A stretch of 64,000 nucleotides of DNA from Anticarsia gemmatalis (GCF_050436995.1 NC_134756.1:4464001-4528000), one strand, 5' to 3'; positions 11,541 to 24,476 are shown, counted from the first letter of the stretch. Notes: generated by a model from the letters alone, not told the origin. Made by a program: numbers and translations.

Positions 11541-14500
11541 CATCCCGATGAACGTCTTTTGTGAGTTACTGTTCTGATTGTGAATTTTTCAAAAACGTTG
11601 ATAGGTTTTGTTGGTTGTTTAATGTGGTTAGCTTTTCTAAAGAGCTTATTATATTTTCAAAAGTTTTATTCTTCTACACAATACGCAATTTGCCTAAATT
11701 CATTGCTTAAAGATGCAAATGCTTACAATTATTATTTTGTTCGTGAAAAATTACTGACTTTTATTTCTGCTTTTACTGATCGATCAAATTGCAATGCTTT
11801 CGACTGCATCAATGAAACAGACCTGTGCAAATCAAACGGAAGGACCGCATCATCTATCATTAAGCAAAAAAATATTTCCCACAAATGTGCTCTGATTCTG
11901 GTCAAAGCGCACATTGTGGGCAGTATTGTCAAGTGTTTGGATGACGGACGCCGAAAGGATTGGATGACACCTTTGGATTGAAAAAATCGTGACAGCGTGG
12001 GATCGAAGAACAGCCGCAAATATGATGAAATGGAATGTTAGTGTCTTGGAGAGCTTGCTTATTGGAAATATGAATTATTGATAATTACAATGAAAATGTA
12101 ATTAGGTTAGTTGTTAGGTGTGATTAAAAAAAGGGATACGTTAAGTGAGCGAATTTTGTAATTAATACGAATACTAGTGGACATGTACTTAAGAAAGATG
12201 ACACTATTCTGAAACAATGTTTGCAACTGTAACGGACGTATCTACAGAGGTTTACTGTCGTACCTCCATCGTACGGAACTATAAAAGTGTAAGACCGATA
12301 AGAAATCATTGCGTGCATGTTACACTAAGATTTCTTCCATCATAAAAACTGTACAGGTCTAGACTCATTGAACTTATTCTCTCATAATTTACTCTACATC
12401 CAACCAGTGTACAAAGACCTGTAATATCTAGTGTATCGTCCCCATTGTCATGTGAGTTGGTTAGGTAGAGGGAGGGGTCGCGTGTCAAGTTAAATTGGTG
12501 TATTCTACGGGTAAGGTACATTGATGAAACCAATTATTCGTGGCGTGAATTTAATGGTTCGCTTCGTTCTTGTCACAGAGTTGTTTGGATATAGAGGTGT
12601 TCTAATTTATTTTGTTTTAGAATTTATATTTTATAGTTACAAATAATAACTATTACGATTAAAATGAGTAGTCTTTGAGCTGTAATTCAAAATTATGTAG
12701 ATTTTATATTGTATCAAACTATACTAACGCATATTTAATTGAGTTTTATATCTCACACCTATGAAACATAAAAGTTAATGGCTTAATAAACAATTTGAAG
12801 TAAACAGGTTAACTGAAACAATTAGCTTACTTTGTATTCATACATTTATAATGTTTTAGAGAGACAATAGGCGATGTTGGCTCGCACGCAGGTCACTCGG
12901 CGGTTATCTCGCGATCGGTAAGAAAGCCGATCTGTGGCCGACGTCAAATTTATCGGTCTGTTCGCCTCTGCGTTTACTGTTACTTGCTTTGTCTGTGGCA
13001 CCGTGCATCTTTGGGTGCGGTTTCCCTTGATGTGTATTATGTTTTGTAGTATTTTCTAGTTCTAATTTAAGAGAAGTGTGACGAAAATTTTTAGCAGTAT
13101 TAAAAATAACCTTATTTTGTCGACGATTGTATAATTTTGTAGATTTATCGACTGTAAATCTAAGCATGTCATAATAATGTAGAGTCCTCTCCCCCTCCTA
13201 GACTCCTAGTCGTGTTTGTGTAAAAACTACTTTCTACCAACGTACAATCATAGACAAAGCGCAAAAAATAGTATATCCACGCGAACCTTCTCATTTCACA
13301 TGACCTCAATTAAGCAGTCATCATTCAAACGGATGTAAGTGCATAATCTCAAGTCGGGTCATCGCGTTAACAAGGCGAGCGGTCACGAGCTGCCCGGTAT
13401 GGGAAAGCTCCCAGCATACAAATGCAGATACGACCTTATGACGGTAGAGCTTGGGTAACCGGAAATGCAGTATTGCGCCGACACCTACGTGTGACGCCAG
13501 ATGGCGGTAGTGATTGCTAAAAAGGCTGTTACTCGATTTATATTGACAATTTTACTAGAAATTTTGTTATTGATAATTTTTTGGAAGTTTAAAGTAACAT
13601 AGATGATTGAGAATTTCAAAATGAGAACTAATGTCAAGCAGAGCCGTTCCGAATGGCAAAAGCTTATGACTGTAAGTTAAATTTTTTGTTCTGTTTTATT
13701 TTGTATTATATTTATTCGTGGTTCATAAAACTCCTTACTCAGTTGAGTCCGTTAACAATATCTCCTTATCGAAACGTGCTAAACATTAATAGTATTTAGT
13801 TAAAGGGCTATCTGTAATAAATCTGAGAGAACGCCCACGCCGCACACGTGATGACTAGAACAATACCCAACACGCTGTACAACACAATATAAATCATAAA
13901 CGTTACATCGAACTATCATCTTTCACTCCTTTAGTTGTGTGTCTTATGATTTTTAACACCCACTTTATCTTAACAATAAGGTTTAGACATTGCAACATAC
14001 TGCCGCCGATGAGTTAAGCGCTATAGACCTGTCTGTCGTTTTATTACTCTGTGGTAGATTGAGTGGTACAATTTTGTATTTGATGATCGTATTTAAACTG
14101 CAACCATTTCCCACATTCTTAATTGAAATGTTAAATCAAAAAAATATTTGTCTATTTTAAAAAATGTTTTTTCTTTTAAGTTTGCGCGATTGTTGATTTG
14201 TATTAAAAAAATAACAAAAACATCAATTTAAACCACAAAAACATCTACGATCAAGTTTTATTCAACAACATAATGCTATGGTCTATTAAAGACCTGTCCA
14301 AGCCGTCTAAGCCGTATGGCGAATAAAAAATAAATTCGTAGATTTTAAACTGACGAATCAAAAGGTATTGGACAATGGTCACGAAGGAATCATTCATTCG
14401 CCGACAGTTCCCGATGAATTGATGCGAGGGATCAGGTAAATTCTGACACGTAGCAATCTTCCCTTCAATCAAACTTTAGTTTAGTACCTGCGAACTCATA

Positions 14501-17500
14501 TGACACGCAACGAAAACAAGCTCGCTTTACTATCAAATGTAATGATGATTTAGAAAATATATTCTTAGGCTTTGTTAATCTTACTTTCCCTTTAAGATAG
14601 TATTCTAGATTATCAGCAGTATCATGCAATATCCGCCCAAAGGAAGCCGGGTCACTAGTAGGTAATACCTATGAATTTAAATTATCAACACGTGCGTCCG
14701 ATTTGATTACACTGATAATTTTGATGATTTCAGAATTGATATGAATAAAAACACGTATAATTACATTTCGGATCATCTGTCCGTATCCGTTTGTATTCAT
14801 AATTCCAGAAATAACGCTACTGTTGAAAGAAAATAGAGCAAGGATTGTAAAAAAAGAAGAAAGTGACACTTGTAAGCCCTTTTCTATTAAAATTGATGAA
14901 AGGGTGTCACATAATGATGCACAATAGTTATTTTGCCTTCGGATACCAACCCTATTCCGTATTGTTAATATTATCGGCGATCCGACTCATGTGGGTGCGG
15001 ACTGAGCCTGTTTTGCCAAAAAAAATCTTTTGACCAATTGTTTGTCAAAGGCAGGAATAGAATTTTTTGTCAAGGTGTTTATCGAAGTTTGACCATGGGA
15101 AAATATTGAAGATTCAGGTGCCTCTATCGAATTTTGATGCATTGTCAACCTGTTGTTCGGATCCGTTCGATAAAATCTCGCTGTTTTTGTTTAGATTTTG
15201 ATATTTTCCTCGTATTAATGATTGTGTTTTTGATCGAGACGCTAAACGCTCCGGTGTAAAAGGTTCTTTGTTAAGTCTTTAATCTAAATAAAGCGAACAC
15301 CTACCAAACTTTAAATCGTCTAACGTTGAAAGGCCGACAATAACAAATTGGTATCAAAGCCTGACAAAGATGGACTCTTGAGAAACTGTCCACCCACTCC
15401 CTGACTATTGATCGTGGTCTGCTCACAATAAATTAATACTTGTTATGAACATTTTTTATTCCATTGTGTCTTAGTTCTGTATTTATTTTAAGCCCGTAAT
15501 AGAGTCTAATGGGCGGACATTGGTCAAAGGAGATTTAGTTTAGAAAACCGAATTGAAGATGAATAGCGACTCCAAAGCATTATGTCTTATCTTGTGACTT
15601 GATTACATTATTAGAAATGAATGAAATCGAGTTTGAGGCTAAGAAATAAAAGTGAAAGACGTTTAAAATGTTTTGATATTTAAAATTTATACTTCGTCCT
15701 ACAATCCTTTTGGGATTAACAATTACAATAATATGACGATCATAATCGATATTCTAAATATTATTCTTAAAAAAAGATACACAATACAGATTACTTGTAC
15801 AAGATAAGTCAGTTTGAAGTGTTGTAGGAGAATTATCTGACTGACTCATCAATATGTTGTAGATTACGCCTAAGTTCCCGACAAAAAATCTAATGTTTGG
15901 GCTACTGTTGTTATTGTTTGTAACCAGATTTGTATTGTTGCTTGTATTAATCCTTTTCTCTGGGAAAGGATTGTTTGTAAAAACAGCTACGGTTTCTGGA
16001 GAGGGCACACCGTTTATCTTAAAAAAAAAAACAATAAGTATGTTTGCGTTTATCGTTGATAGATCTTTCAACAGTGTGAACATTATTTGAAGCCACAACT
16101 GTGGTAAGTTCAAAAAATTCATTACATTTAGTTTCATCTTTTTGCTTGAATAAAATACATTTTTCATTTTTTAAATGTTGATTATCATATCGGGAATGCC
16201 TCCAACGTTGTTCTGCGCTGTTTAATGGGACCGGACTAATAAATCCAATTTAAATGTTACCAGGACCTCCGCTGACATAACATATGTAAATCCATACGTC
16301 TTTATCTTCAGAATCACAAACACAAAACGCCGTTCGATGCGCTCAGAAAAAAAAGAATGAAATCAAGCCGGTCCAGTTGGAAATTCAAAACGGGTGGCCG
16401 TCCGCACAATCATTATTCTAAATAAGAAAATTAACTTCATTCCCACAATTTAAATATGTTGCGAAATAAATTATCTGATGTGGCTTTCTCTTATCCTGCT
16501 CTAATGGACGTGGGACGTCAATTGCTAAAATATGTTGTCTTGACGAATTCAATTTATTGGTACAAGTGGTTGGAGATGGGAATTCTTTCCCACGGCTGTG
16601 GTTTGCGTGGATGCATTATTGAGCGCGTACAATTCACATAGGTGATCGGACGCATTAGCATATTTTAATTATTATACATTGACCATAAAACCTAAGTAAA
16701 CAAGGCGGTAATAAAGGTTATTAATGACGTGAGAAAGGTTGCTTGACCATTAAAGTAATTAATAAAAATATTATGATAATTAAAAACGTTCAAAAGTAGA
16801 TTGTCTTATGTGTCGGTTTGCAATTTTTCCCATCGTATCGCCGTGTGTGAAGATACAAGGATTAAAGTCGTACAATAATTCCTGACCAAGGATCAAGATT
16901 GAGAGTTCCGTTTGTAAATGCGATGCTTCGATATTCGCTTAATGAAGACATATTGAATCGCTAAGCGGCAAAGGACAAGATATAGGCAATGTTTAAATTG
17001 ACGTGCGGCCCTTTTATGCCGCATCCGTTCAGTTTTGTATCAAACACAATGGCAAATAAATGAAACAATTAAACAAAAACATCCAACCAATAAAAAAGAA
17101 AATCGAGGATATCGAATCATTTATTAATATGAAAGAGAATTTTAAAAACATGTGAGACCCTTTTTACAAATGAAAACAATTTTATTAATGAGCATGTAGC
17201 GATATTCGAACAAAACAAAACAATACCAATTAAAAAGTCTACGGAGGACACAAAACCCATATCAATTAGTGACAAGCGCGAAGTAAAAACAAAACGGTAC
17301 CTCTGTTAATGTTTTATTTAGACCTCGGTCGGGCACGGTACGAAAGTTAACTTGGATTTTTAAAAGTTTGTTCAAAAGTTACGCTCGCGGTATCCCCCGT
17401 CTGTCTGGCCTCGCACCTGATAAAGTAATTTTACGATTCCCTAATTCACACTTTTGAGGAGGGTTTTAAAAAGCCAGAAGGTTTTTGCCCCTGGACATAA

Positions 17501-17820
17501 TTGGGATTGCGTTAAAACTTGACGACCTTTTAAATTTTTAATTTTGCGATACCTCGGCGATTCGCTAAGATAATGCGACTTTTTACGTGATGTCTGTTGT
17601 GACAGATACAAGTGCTGTGTTATAGAAATCGGCTTAGCTAAAATTTTACCATCGATAATTACTGGTTTCGTACAAGCATACATACATGCATGAAAGACCA
17701 CATAATGGCATCCAATTTCATGTACGTGCAAAGGGGGTTCCTTTGTTAGTTACAACAAAACCCGAGTACCTCCAACTTCTTGCTTTCAAAATAAGAACAA
17801 ACGTGTCATCGACGAAATGA

Positions 17821-18030
17821 CGCGTGTCGACCAATCGGGCGCGACGGCCGCAGACGTCGGTGACGTCACGGTGCCACCGACCAATCGGATTCGCCCGTCG
17901 CCTCCGGTCACTTTGGACTAATTGCCCATGTGTGCGATAACGCTAGTTTTGAGAGGAATCCGTGCGCGAGAGTCGACAGCCGACGCAGGCGCATATATTA
18001 CAAAGGAACGATTTTGTACACTCTATTCTG
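17821..18030. promoter_or_regulatory. CCAAT / CRE / TATA promoter-like cluster
   Basis: A GC-rich island contains two identical cgaccaatcgg blocks exactly 50 bases apart (CCAAT at 17831 and 17881), a perfect cyclic-AMP response palindrome TGACGTCA (17861-17868), a nearby GACGTC (17854-17859), and a TATATTA box (17994-18000). The order CCAAT, CRE, TATA fits a core promoter firing rightward with a start near 18025. CCAAT and CRE sites also work in reverse, so an internal minus-strand promoter for the BCL11 gene is possible. No coding exon follows in either direction. Confidence 0.5.
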
Positions 18031-19465
18031 GCCATAAATTGTAATTTGAAGAGATTTTACTTATTTCTACAAACATCACAAAGGTGATTGATGGCTTGTT
18101 AACGGACATATTTATTACTCGTTCTCGGCAAACAAAGAAAATATAACAGTTACATGGTGTAATTTTAGTAGTGACATAGCTGAATATGTAAAAATAGAGT
18201 CTGTTAATTATGAAACCGTGTTGTAAAATCAAATAAGGGTAACATGCTGTCTAAATAAAATGTAGCGTTTATACAATATAGAAATTGTAATGAAAAAGAA
18301 ATAAAAACGGCAACGATGAGAGTAGCTGGCGGTCCAGAATTACAAATTCACTGGTCATCCCATTGTGAATTAAGTAAAGCATGGGAAAGATCATAAGATG
18401 CTTACACTTTTGCTTATAATTTTTAATTAATACACCTAACCGTTGGATAGTGGGAAACAATTGTAGAAACAATGGAAAAGGCATGTGTATTCAGAAAACA
18501 GTTTCTAATGTTTAATGTTACTATTTTTAATTGGCTTATAAAATTTTACTGAGCGTTTTTACAAGTTTGCATTAGTTTCATCTTTAGACATTGTAGGATA
18601 TGATTTATAAGTAGATTAAATTGACACCTGTGTTCATAGTATAAATTGTTGCATTTATGTTCTAGAAGCTAATAAAACAAGAAATACTGGCCATAAATTA
18701 ATTATACCTTGCAATTTCATACATTGTATCCATATCGCTGACCTTAGAAATCTTGGTAAGGTTACAACAGGTGATATAATTAGGGCTATATTAGCATTTG
18801 AAATTGTATAAATATGAGTGACTAATAATAAGGACGTAGTTTTCTTTATTAATTACAAATAAACTTTTGCAACTTTGTCATGAAAACTATGGTCAGTCAA
18901 TAATTTTGTGACATTAAATTTTATTTTAAACGTGTCTGATATTTTGTCAGCATTTCATCGTTAAAATTGATCTACATAAATATTGTCATTTTAATTTTCT
19001 ATAGAAAAGTGTCCAATCGCCTCGAGACGAGGTAGATGTCGTATGAATATTTCAACGGGGCTACTCAGTAAAGTCTTTTCATGTTTCCCTTTCGGACATG
19101 TGATGACCACGGACGTAGTGTCAATATTGCCACAAGCTCCGGTATTAAGTAGCTCGTTGCCTGAATGAATAGAGTCTCGCCGGCTCTCGCATATTGTGCA
19201 TGTGGACTGTCTGTTTATTTAGATGATGTTTTGTGGAACGTTGCATGCAACGGAGAACGGACACAACCATACAATTATTTAAAAGTTCTGAATATTTGAA
19301 AAATTTGGTGAAAAAGAAATATTTTTGAGCGGTAGTAAAATAAATGTAGAGCATGAAAATATTTACGGCCAATTTAATTTTCAAAACTTTACCATCGAAA
19401 CAACTTTTTAAGAACAAATAAAATTCTTGTAAGAATTTTTGGATAATTAAAAATCTGTGACTTAC

Positions 19466-19502
19466 CTTGCGCGATGCGTACAGCTGGCATCTTAATTCTC
19501 AT
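19466..19502 (-). CDS. cph: BCL11/chronophage start exon (coding part of exon 1)
   Basis: This is the probable first coding exon of the minus-strand BCL11-type gene. It encodes MRIKMPAVRIAQ plus one base, then a strong donor (CAAG|gtaagt at 19465). The single leftover G joins the CG that opens the exon at 2057 to make an Ala codon, so the frame runs directly into the zinc-finger exon. The ATG has A at -3, and an in-frame TAA sits 20 codons upstream (19562-19560), so no longer start is possible within this unspliced exon. A second Met at codon 5 could also be used. Vertebrate BCL11 proteins start with an MSRRKQ motif that recruits NuRD. That motif is absent here, so this may be one of several alternative starts. 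The exon is inferred from splice signal, phase and start context, with no homology support for the 12 residues. Confidence 0.62.
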
Positions 19503-20520
19503 CTTGATTTGGTCACCTATTTTTATTTCTTCAACAACTTCTTTTATCCCGTGAAATCTTTATCTTAATATCTTGCTATCTGACAACAGTTCTTAGCTCA
19601 CTTCACACGTGCCGCCGTCGGTCCAGCGGCTTATCGTCCTATTTCTAAAACGTTTTTGATAACGGAGGACGAGTTATCACAAATCCCCCCTTGAATGTCC
19701 GACGGTAAACATCAATTGTAATTTTAGTCATCTTTGTAATTTCTTCATGGTGCACAAATTGATATTCAACTAGTTGTAATCTTACTTTTTCCTTTTCATG
19801 TTGTGGTGAATCAGTTCACACGTCAGCCGAATGTTTGCTCGCCAAAATCGACTGGTCATAAAGAGGGCCTTATCAACACTTGAATGAGCGTCTCAGTGCC
19901 CTATCTAATCTATCCGCACCTAGTGGCGATCCTACGATTCGGTAAACGATTCATTTGGTCACACTCCATTTAATAGCATCTGTTTAAACTTCTTCACTTT
20001 TCAGTCCGAACAAACAAATTTTCAGTCACTGTCCGTTTTACAAATTTTAATAAAATTGTTCCAACGAAAATTTTGCATTTATTCTTCAAAATAAACGACG
20101 ATAAAATCAAACCGAAACGAAATTATTAGAAAATTTTAAATGTTGTCTGGTGTTTACGATATATCGAAGTAGCGTCTCGCGATCAAGCACGTCGCGCGTG
20201 CGAAGCAGTGCGAGGCAGGTGCGCGGCCGGCCGCCCGCTCTCGCCCGATGTCCGAGAGCGTCTGTCCTGTGTCCCTTTGCGCGAGGGCTCCGCGGCCTCC
20301 GCATGTCCACGACTCGCGCTGTCTCGCTCGGCCGGCCGACGACGGCGCGTGCGAGTCCATACGAAGTGGCCAGGGGTTACTCGCGGTCGCCGCTGCCTCG
20401 GCTGCTCGACAGAGATCGTGTCACGCGTGCTCTATCCTCGGAGGCGTGGGTGCGAGTGAGACAGGCATAAATCATAAGTGCCGTGCGTCAGTGTGCGTGC
20501 GCGGGTGGGGCGAAGATGCA
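19503..20520 (-). promoter_or_regulatory. Probable BCL11/chronophage 5' leader and CpG-rich promoter
   Basis: The stretch directly upstream of the proposed start codon is AT-rich to about 20150. It then becomes strongly GC- and CpG-rich to about 20480, which is unusual in this window. Such a patch next to a start exon suggests the promoter and first part of the leader. I see no clear TATA box. A TCACTC initiator-like sequence reads on the minus strand near 20455, but the exact start site cannot be fixed. Open frames on both strands in this patch have biased amino acid content typical of GC-rich noncoding DNA. Two minus-strand frames (20360-20154 and 20310-20107) would be upstream ORFs if transcription starts above 20360. 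Confidence 0.5.
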
Positions 20521-23500
20521 GCGCGTACAAAAGAAAAGGGATAATATTTGCTTGCATATTTCATGACTCGATTAGGAGATGGAATTTTTAATTGAATGGA
20601 CCCGAGCGCGGTCAGTCTACGGTTTCAAGGCGGTTTTAAAAATTAAGAACCAGTATAAAAGGGAATTATAAAGTTTTCTTTTGTTTTACTTTGTAAGATG
20701 TTATTCTATGATCCGTGGAGTAGAAATAAAAAAGCTTTATATCTTTTCTTTTACAGACTGCATTTAATTAAGACGTGTAATGCTTTTATCTCTTAAAAAC
20801 ATGTTACATTCATTATTTTGTGGCTTCATACATTTACGATAGCGATGTTAGCTTTTTCTACGCTACCATTGAGGAAACAATACTCGAGCGTAGCAACGTG
20901 CTACGTTCGCTACGCGCTCGTAGCACGTTGTAGCGTAAATTGAAAGAAAAACTATAGTTACATATTTTTTACTGCACAAACAAGTATGCTAGACTGATAA
21001 CCAATATTCTGGAATTTTAATGAATTATCAAATTTTATAACAAAATCGTGTAAATAGAATCAATGCAAAGCTCTAAAGAAAATATTCTAATTTAAACGAA
21101 ACCGTTTTAAGCATTTATTCAATTGTCCATATAAACTTTTAAATTCAAATATAAAAGAGAGCGCTCAAATAAAACTACATTACCGAAAAATTCAACAAAG
21201 CGCAACACGTAAAGCTAGATGTTCACTCTCGCCACAAGTTTCGCGGCACATTTTTTTCCCTCGCCGCCGTTATTTTACTTAAGACGGCGAGGAACTTATC
21301 TCGGTCGGTCCTTGACTTTAATAAGTTTTATGAGTGTCAGTCGGGACTTAACTGGCGCGAGAACGGGCGTCGAAAAAGAACTTTTTCATAATTGTTTCCC
21401 GACTGAGTCGCGAACTTCCCGGGACGTTCGATTATTGAAATTTCAAATTGTTCTAAGTGATTGATTGTTTATTGATTTCGTTATTTTTGTTGTTTGTTTT
21501 GCGGTGAATGACGTATTGTTTTTATTTTGTTTACTAATTATTGCAGCTTGCATTTGAATAGTCGTTGTATTAATTAACTATATTATTTGAACCTAAGTTT
21601 TAATATGGACAAAGATGTTTTTCAATAAATAAAAATAAAACTTGATATTTAATTTCCCACGCCTTGATAATTATGCATTTTTATACAAGTTCTATATTAT
21701 GTTTAACAGACCATTTGTATTGTAACGACTATGATTTTTATATTATTTCACAATCTGCACCCGGCCTAACAGCTCCAATCGCTTGACCAAACACACCGTG
21801 ATAGGCTGTTGAAAAACCTTTTAAAAATCGTGGTCACTAAATGTCCAGCGGCATAGAACCTCCACGATCTCGCCATCCCTTTCTAATTGTCACATACGGA
21901 CCGCGTTAATAGAGACAACTAAAGGGTTGTCCGTTTTCTCGAGTGGAAATCTGGATATAATGACCGATGTATGTCTATCTCGTTCATATGTAGGGGTGTG
22001 TGGGTGTGTGGAAAGGGATGGTGATGTACGCGCGTATAGTTGTGACGTGTGGGGTGAGTTTTCACGACGCTACTCGACGCTAGGCGGCGTGGAAAACTGT
22101 GTAGCGCGAATTTGGGTTCGTTTGTAGGTTGAAAATGTGTTTGCGAAGGCTTCAGTTTATAACAAAGATTTCTGCCGTCGACACGCTGCGATTTTATTGT
22201 TGCCTATTGTTTTATTCTAGCTGACGTGTTATGTCATCATCTATTTAGTGCAGTTTCATTAAACATGTTTTTTTTATTTAAATTGATAAATAGCAGCACT
22301 TTAGAGTTAAAATAGCCCATACGAAACATATCACTGTGTAAGAGTTACTTACATTCATAGTAAAATCAGGTTACTAAATTGTTTCCTTCTTCCAAATATC
22401 AGTAACAATACTTTCCCTGCATTTCTTATTTTTCCCAAGGCACCTTAATTTAGTACCTATTTCCACCATGTCACCTATTTACTTGAAAGAAATCATCAAA
22501 ACGTCCTAATTATCAAAATTCAAGCGTTTTAGTAAGTTGTAACCATCTAATACTTTTTGCATCCTTAACTGTAGCGTTCTATAATTGAACATTTCAACGG
22601 ATACTTTTTTCTATATTCCTCTAAGACAGATGTGGGACAGGATACAGAAAATTGCTCAATTTGAAACACGTAACGTTATACCGAAGTATCGAGTTTACTT
22701 ATTTGTGTTGACGTCCGATTTTTTATTTGACTGCGACATGTGACTTGGAATGGTAAAGGTTGTGTGTGATACGAAACTCTGCATCCTAACCTCTTTTTTC
22801 CGTAGGAATAATTTATTGGCAGGATAATAAGATATAATAAGGCCCATCACGAGGTATGGTATTAACCCTGCAATTTTGTTTTGGATAAGAAATTAACGTT
22901 GTCAATGACTTTACATAGTTTAGAATATGGTGCTCTTGTTTACTGTACAACCGTCAAAAGGTGTAGAATTAAGTTGGCATCTTTACGATACCATAATCAA
23001 AATCATATGAACATACATCACAATAAACATTTTGCACCGCTCATGCTCTCAAAATACTGAATTGCTTAAAAGCAACGCATTATTCAGAAAAAACTCAAAT
23101 CAAATCCGATCTCAATCCAAGCTTACAAACATAGAGAACCTGAAAAAATATACTTCATAATAATTGAAAGGTAGTCATAAATTATTTCCTCAATTATCGG
23201 TGAGCAAGAGGACCGTTTCTTGGGGGACCAGTTCTAAAATAGATTGAGAGTCACACGGGTCCCTCCGAGAGCAGATTGAAACACGTGTGTCCGAGGGAAG
23301 GGAATGCAGACAGTTCCGAAAGTTGGATTTGAGATGTAGGGGAAAGAGCTGTAAAATTTTAAGTATATTTTAATGGAAGTTTGTGCGTTCCAAAGCATGC
23401 AAGCTTAACAAAATTACTATCTATCGAGCCATGTTTGTCTGCGAGCAAATTATATGATTTTAAGTAGGTATAATACTTTTTGGACTATTTCAAGCAGTAG

Positions 23501-23658
23501 GTATTGTAAGCGTATTATAATCACGAAATGTGGATGAACCTATTAAAAATATTCCATAAGAATATGCCTGAGTTAGGTAATTACCGTTGCAAACAGTATT
23601 ACCGCAATTAACTTCTAGCGTTGGATTCAAAATAAACTTTGAAAATATAAGTCTCTTA
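20521..23658. other. AT-rich upstream DNA, no gene seen
   Basis: Apart from the GTAGC-rich foldback near 20.9 kb, I see only short open frames without codon bias or known motifs. The stretch at 21200-21440 is GC-richer, with CCTCGCCG and CGGCGAGG able to pair, and may be promoter-proximal control DNA. Confidence 0.5.
20857..20940. repeat. GTAGC-rich inverted repeat cluster
   Basis: CTACGCTAC at the left and GTAGCGTA at the right enclose many TAGC/GCTA steps. A perfect 11-bp inner repeat (AACGTGCTACG at 20895-20905, its complement at 20919-20929) lies around TTCGCTACGCGCT. It looks like a short foldback MITE, just upstream of the CpG-rich promoter patch. Confidence 0.6.
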
Positions 23659-23760
23659 CCCCCGGTTTCTGAAGCACATTTAGCGATAGTTTATCATTTA
23701 AACTCATATAAAAAAACGCTGTTGAATAGAAAAACTACCGCTAAATGTACTCAGAAACGC
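23659..23760. mobile_element. Foldback MITE, CCCCCGGTTTCTGA family, copy 1
   Basis: The sequence folds on itself. CCCCCGGTTTCTGA..CATTTAGCGATAGTTT on the left pairs imperfectly with AAAACTACCGCTAAATGTAC..CAGAAACG on the right. The centre holds TTTAAACTCATATAAA followed by a GTTGAATAG block. I recognise this as a very common short inverted-repeat family in moth genomes. The right end is damaged. Confidence 0.7.
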
Positions 23761-24476
23761 TCAATGTAAATCGATTTTTGTTGTCTCTTGGAAAATAACC
23801 GCAGATAAAATAAAAAAAATATATAATTTTCGCGTCATACTTCCCAGTATTACATTTTGTTTGTTGACGTCCAAAATCGTCTGTCCGTGACCGTTTTAAA
23901 TATAAAGTCTGTACAGGACCCACCCCAACATCGGTCTATTTTTGTCGCGGACAACCAAACCCACTTATTGGGTGAACTTCTAATTTTAACATTTATTGAG
24001 CCGCACTTAATTTTATTTGACACTTTTTGAGCAGTAGGATTTATACCTTCGGGCTTCGAAGTATCTATCGCTATAAAATTTTAAATTGTCGTTGGCCATT
24101 CACATAAGTAATTAAGTTCAAGTTATTGTCAGGTGTCTTGTAGACTTGATAAGTGCTCTATTAAACTTGTAGTAGGGTTTATGATAATTACTTCGACTAA
24201 AACATATAAGAAACAGAATATATCGCACACCATAAATAATATATTTTAAGTAAACGAACTACCATCAAAATGTAGATTACATAGATATAAGTATTGCACG
24301 CATATTGTAAGCGACCATGTCCTATTTTTTTCTCTATCTTGCTCAACTTACTGGCCATAATCAAAAGATGTCAAATTTAGTAAATTGTCCACAATATGTT
24401 TGAAAAAAAAAATGCTACGAGAAAGATACCCGTACATTTTTAAACCTGTACACAGCACCACAATAAGAAGCACCCC

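Larger units (their letters stand above)
2058..19465 (-). other. Intron 1 of BCL11/chronophage (about 17.4 kb)
   Basis: The intron runs from the gtaagt donor of the proposed start exon to the acceptor before the CCHC exon. Long first introns rich in control elements are typical of developmental transcription factor genes. It holds one lepidopteran repeat (3089-3165), an exon-like GC segment (11416-11540), a CCAAT/CRE/TATA cluster (17821-18030) and scattered factor motifs. The rest is AT-rich with only short chance open frames. If other promoters exist upstream or inside, this interval would be partly exon in other isoforms. Confidence 0.6.

Noticed and set aside
11580..11981. 133-codon plus-strand open frame beginning MNFSKTLIGF
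   Set aside because: It has no recognisable domain, lies between AT-rich flanks and has a comparable open frame on the opposite strand. Random open frames of this size are expected in 64 kb of DNA.
15754..16167. 137-codon minus-strand open frame rich in Asn and Ser
   Set aside because: The composition reflects AT-rich DNA, no family is recognised, and there is no clear promoter or poly(A) context. A repeat-derived or foreign origin could not be supported.
20150..20544. Several overlapping open frames on both strands with Arg/Ala/Pro-rich products
   Set aside because: Long open frames in all directions are typical of a CpG-rich stretch that is poor in stop codons. It is better explained as promoter and leader.
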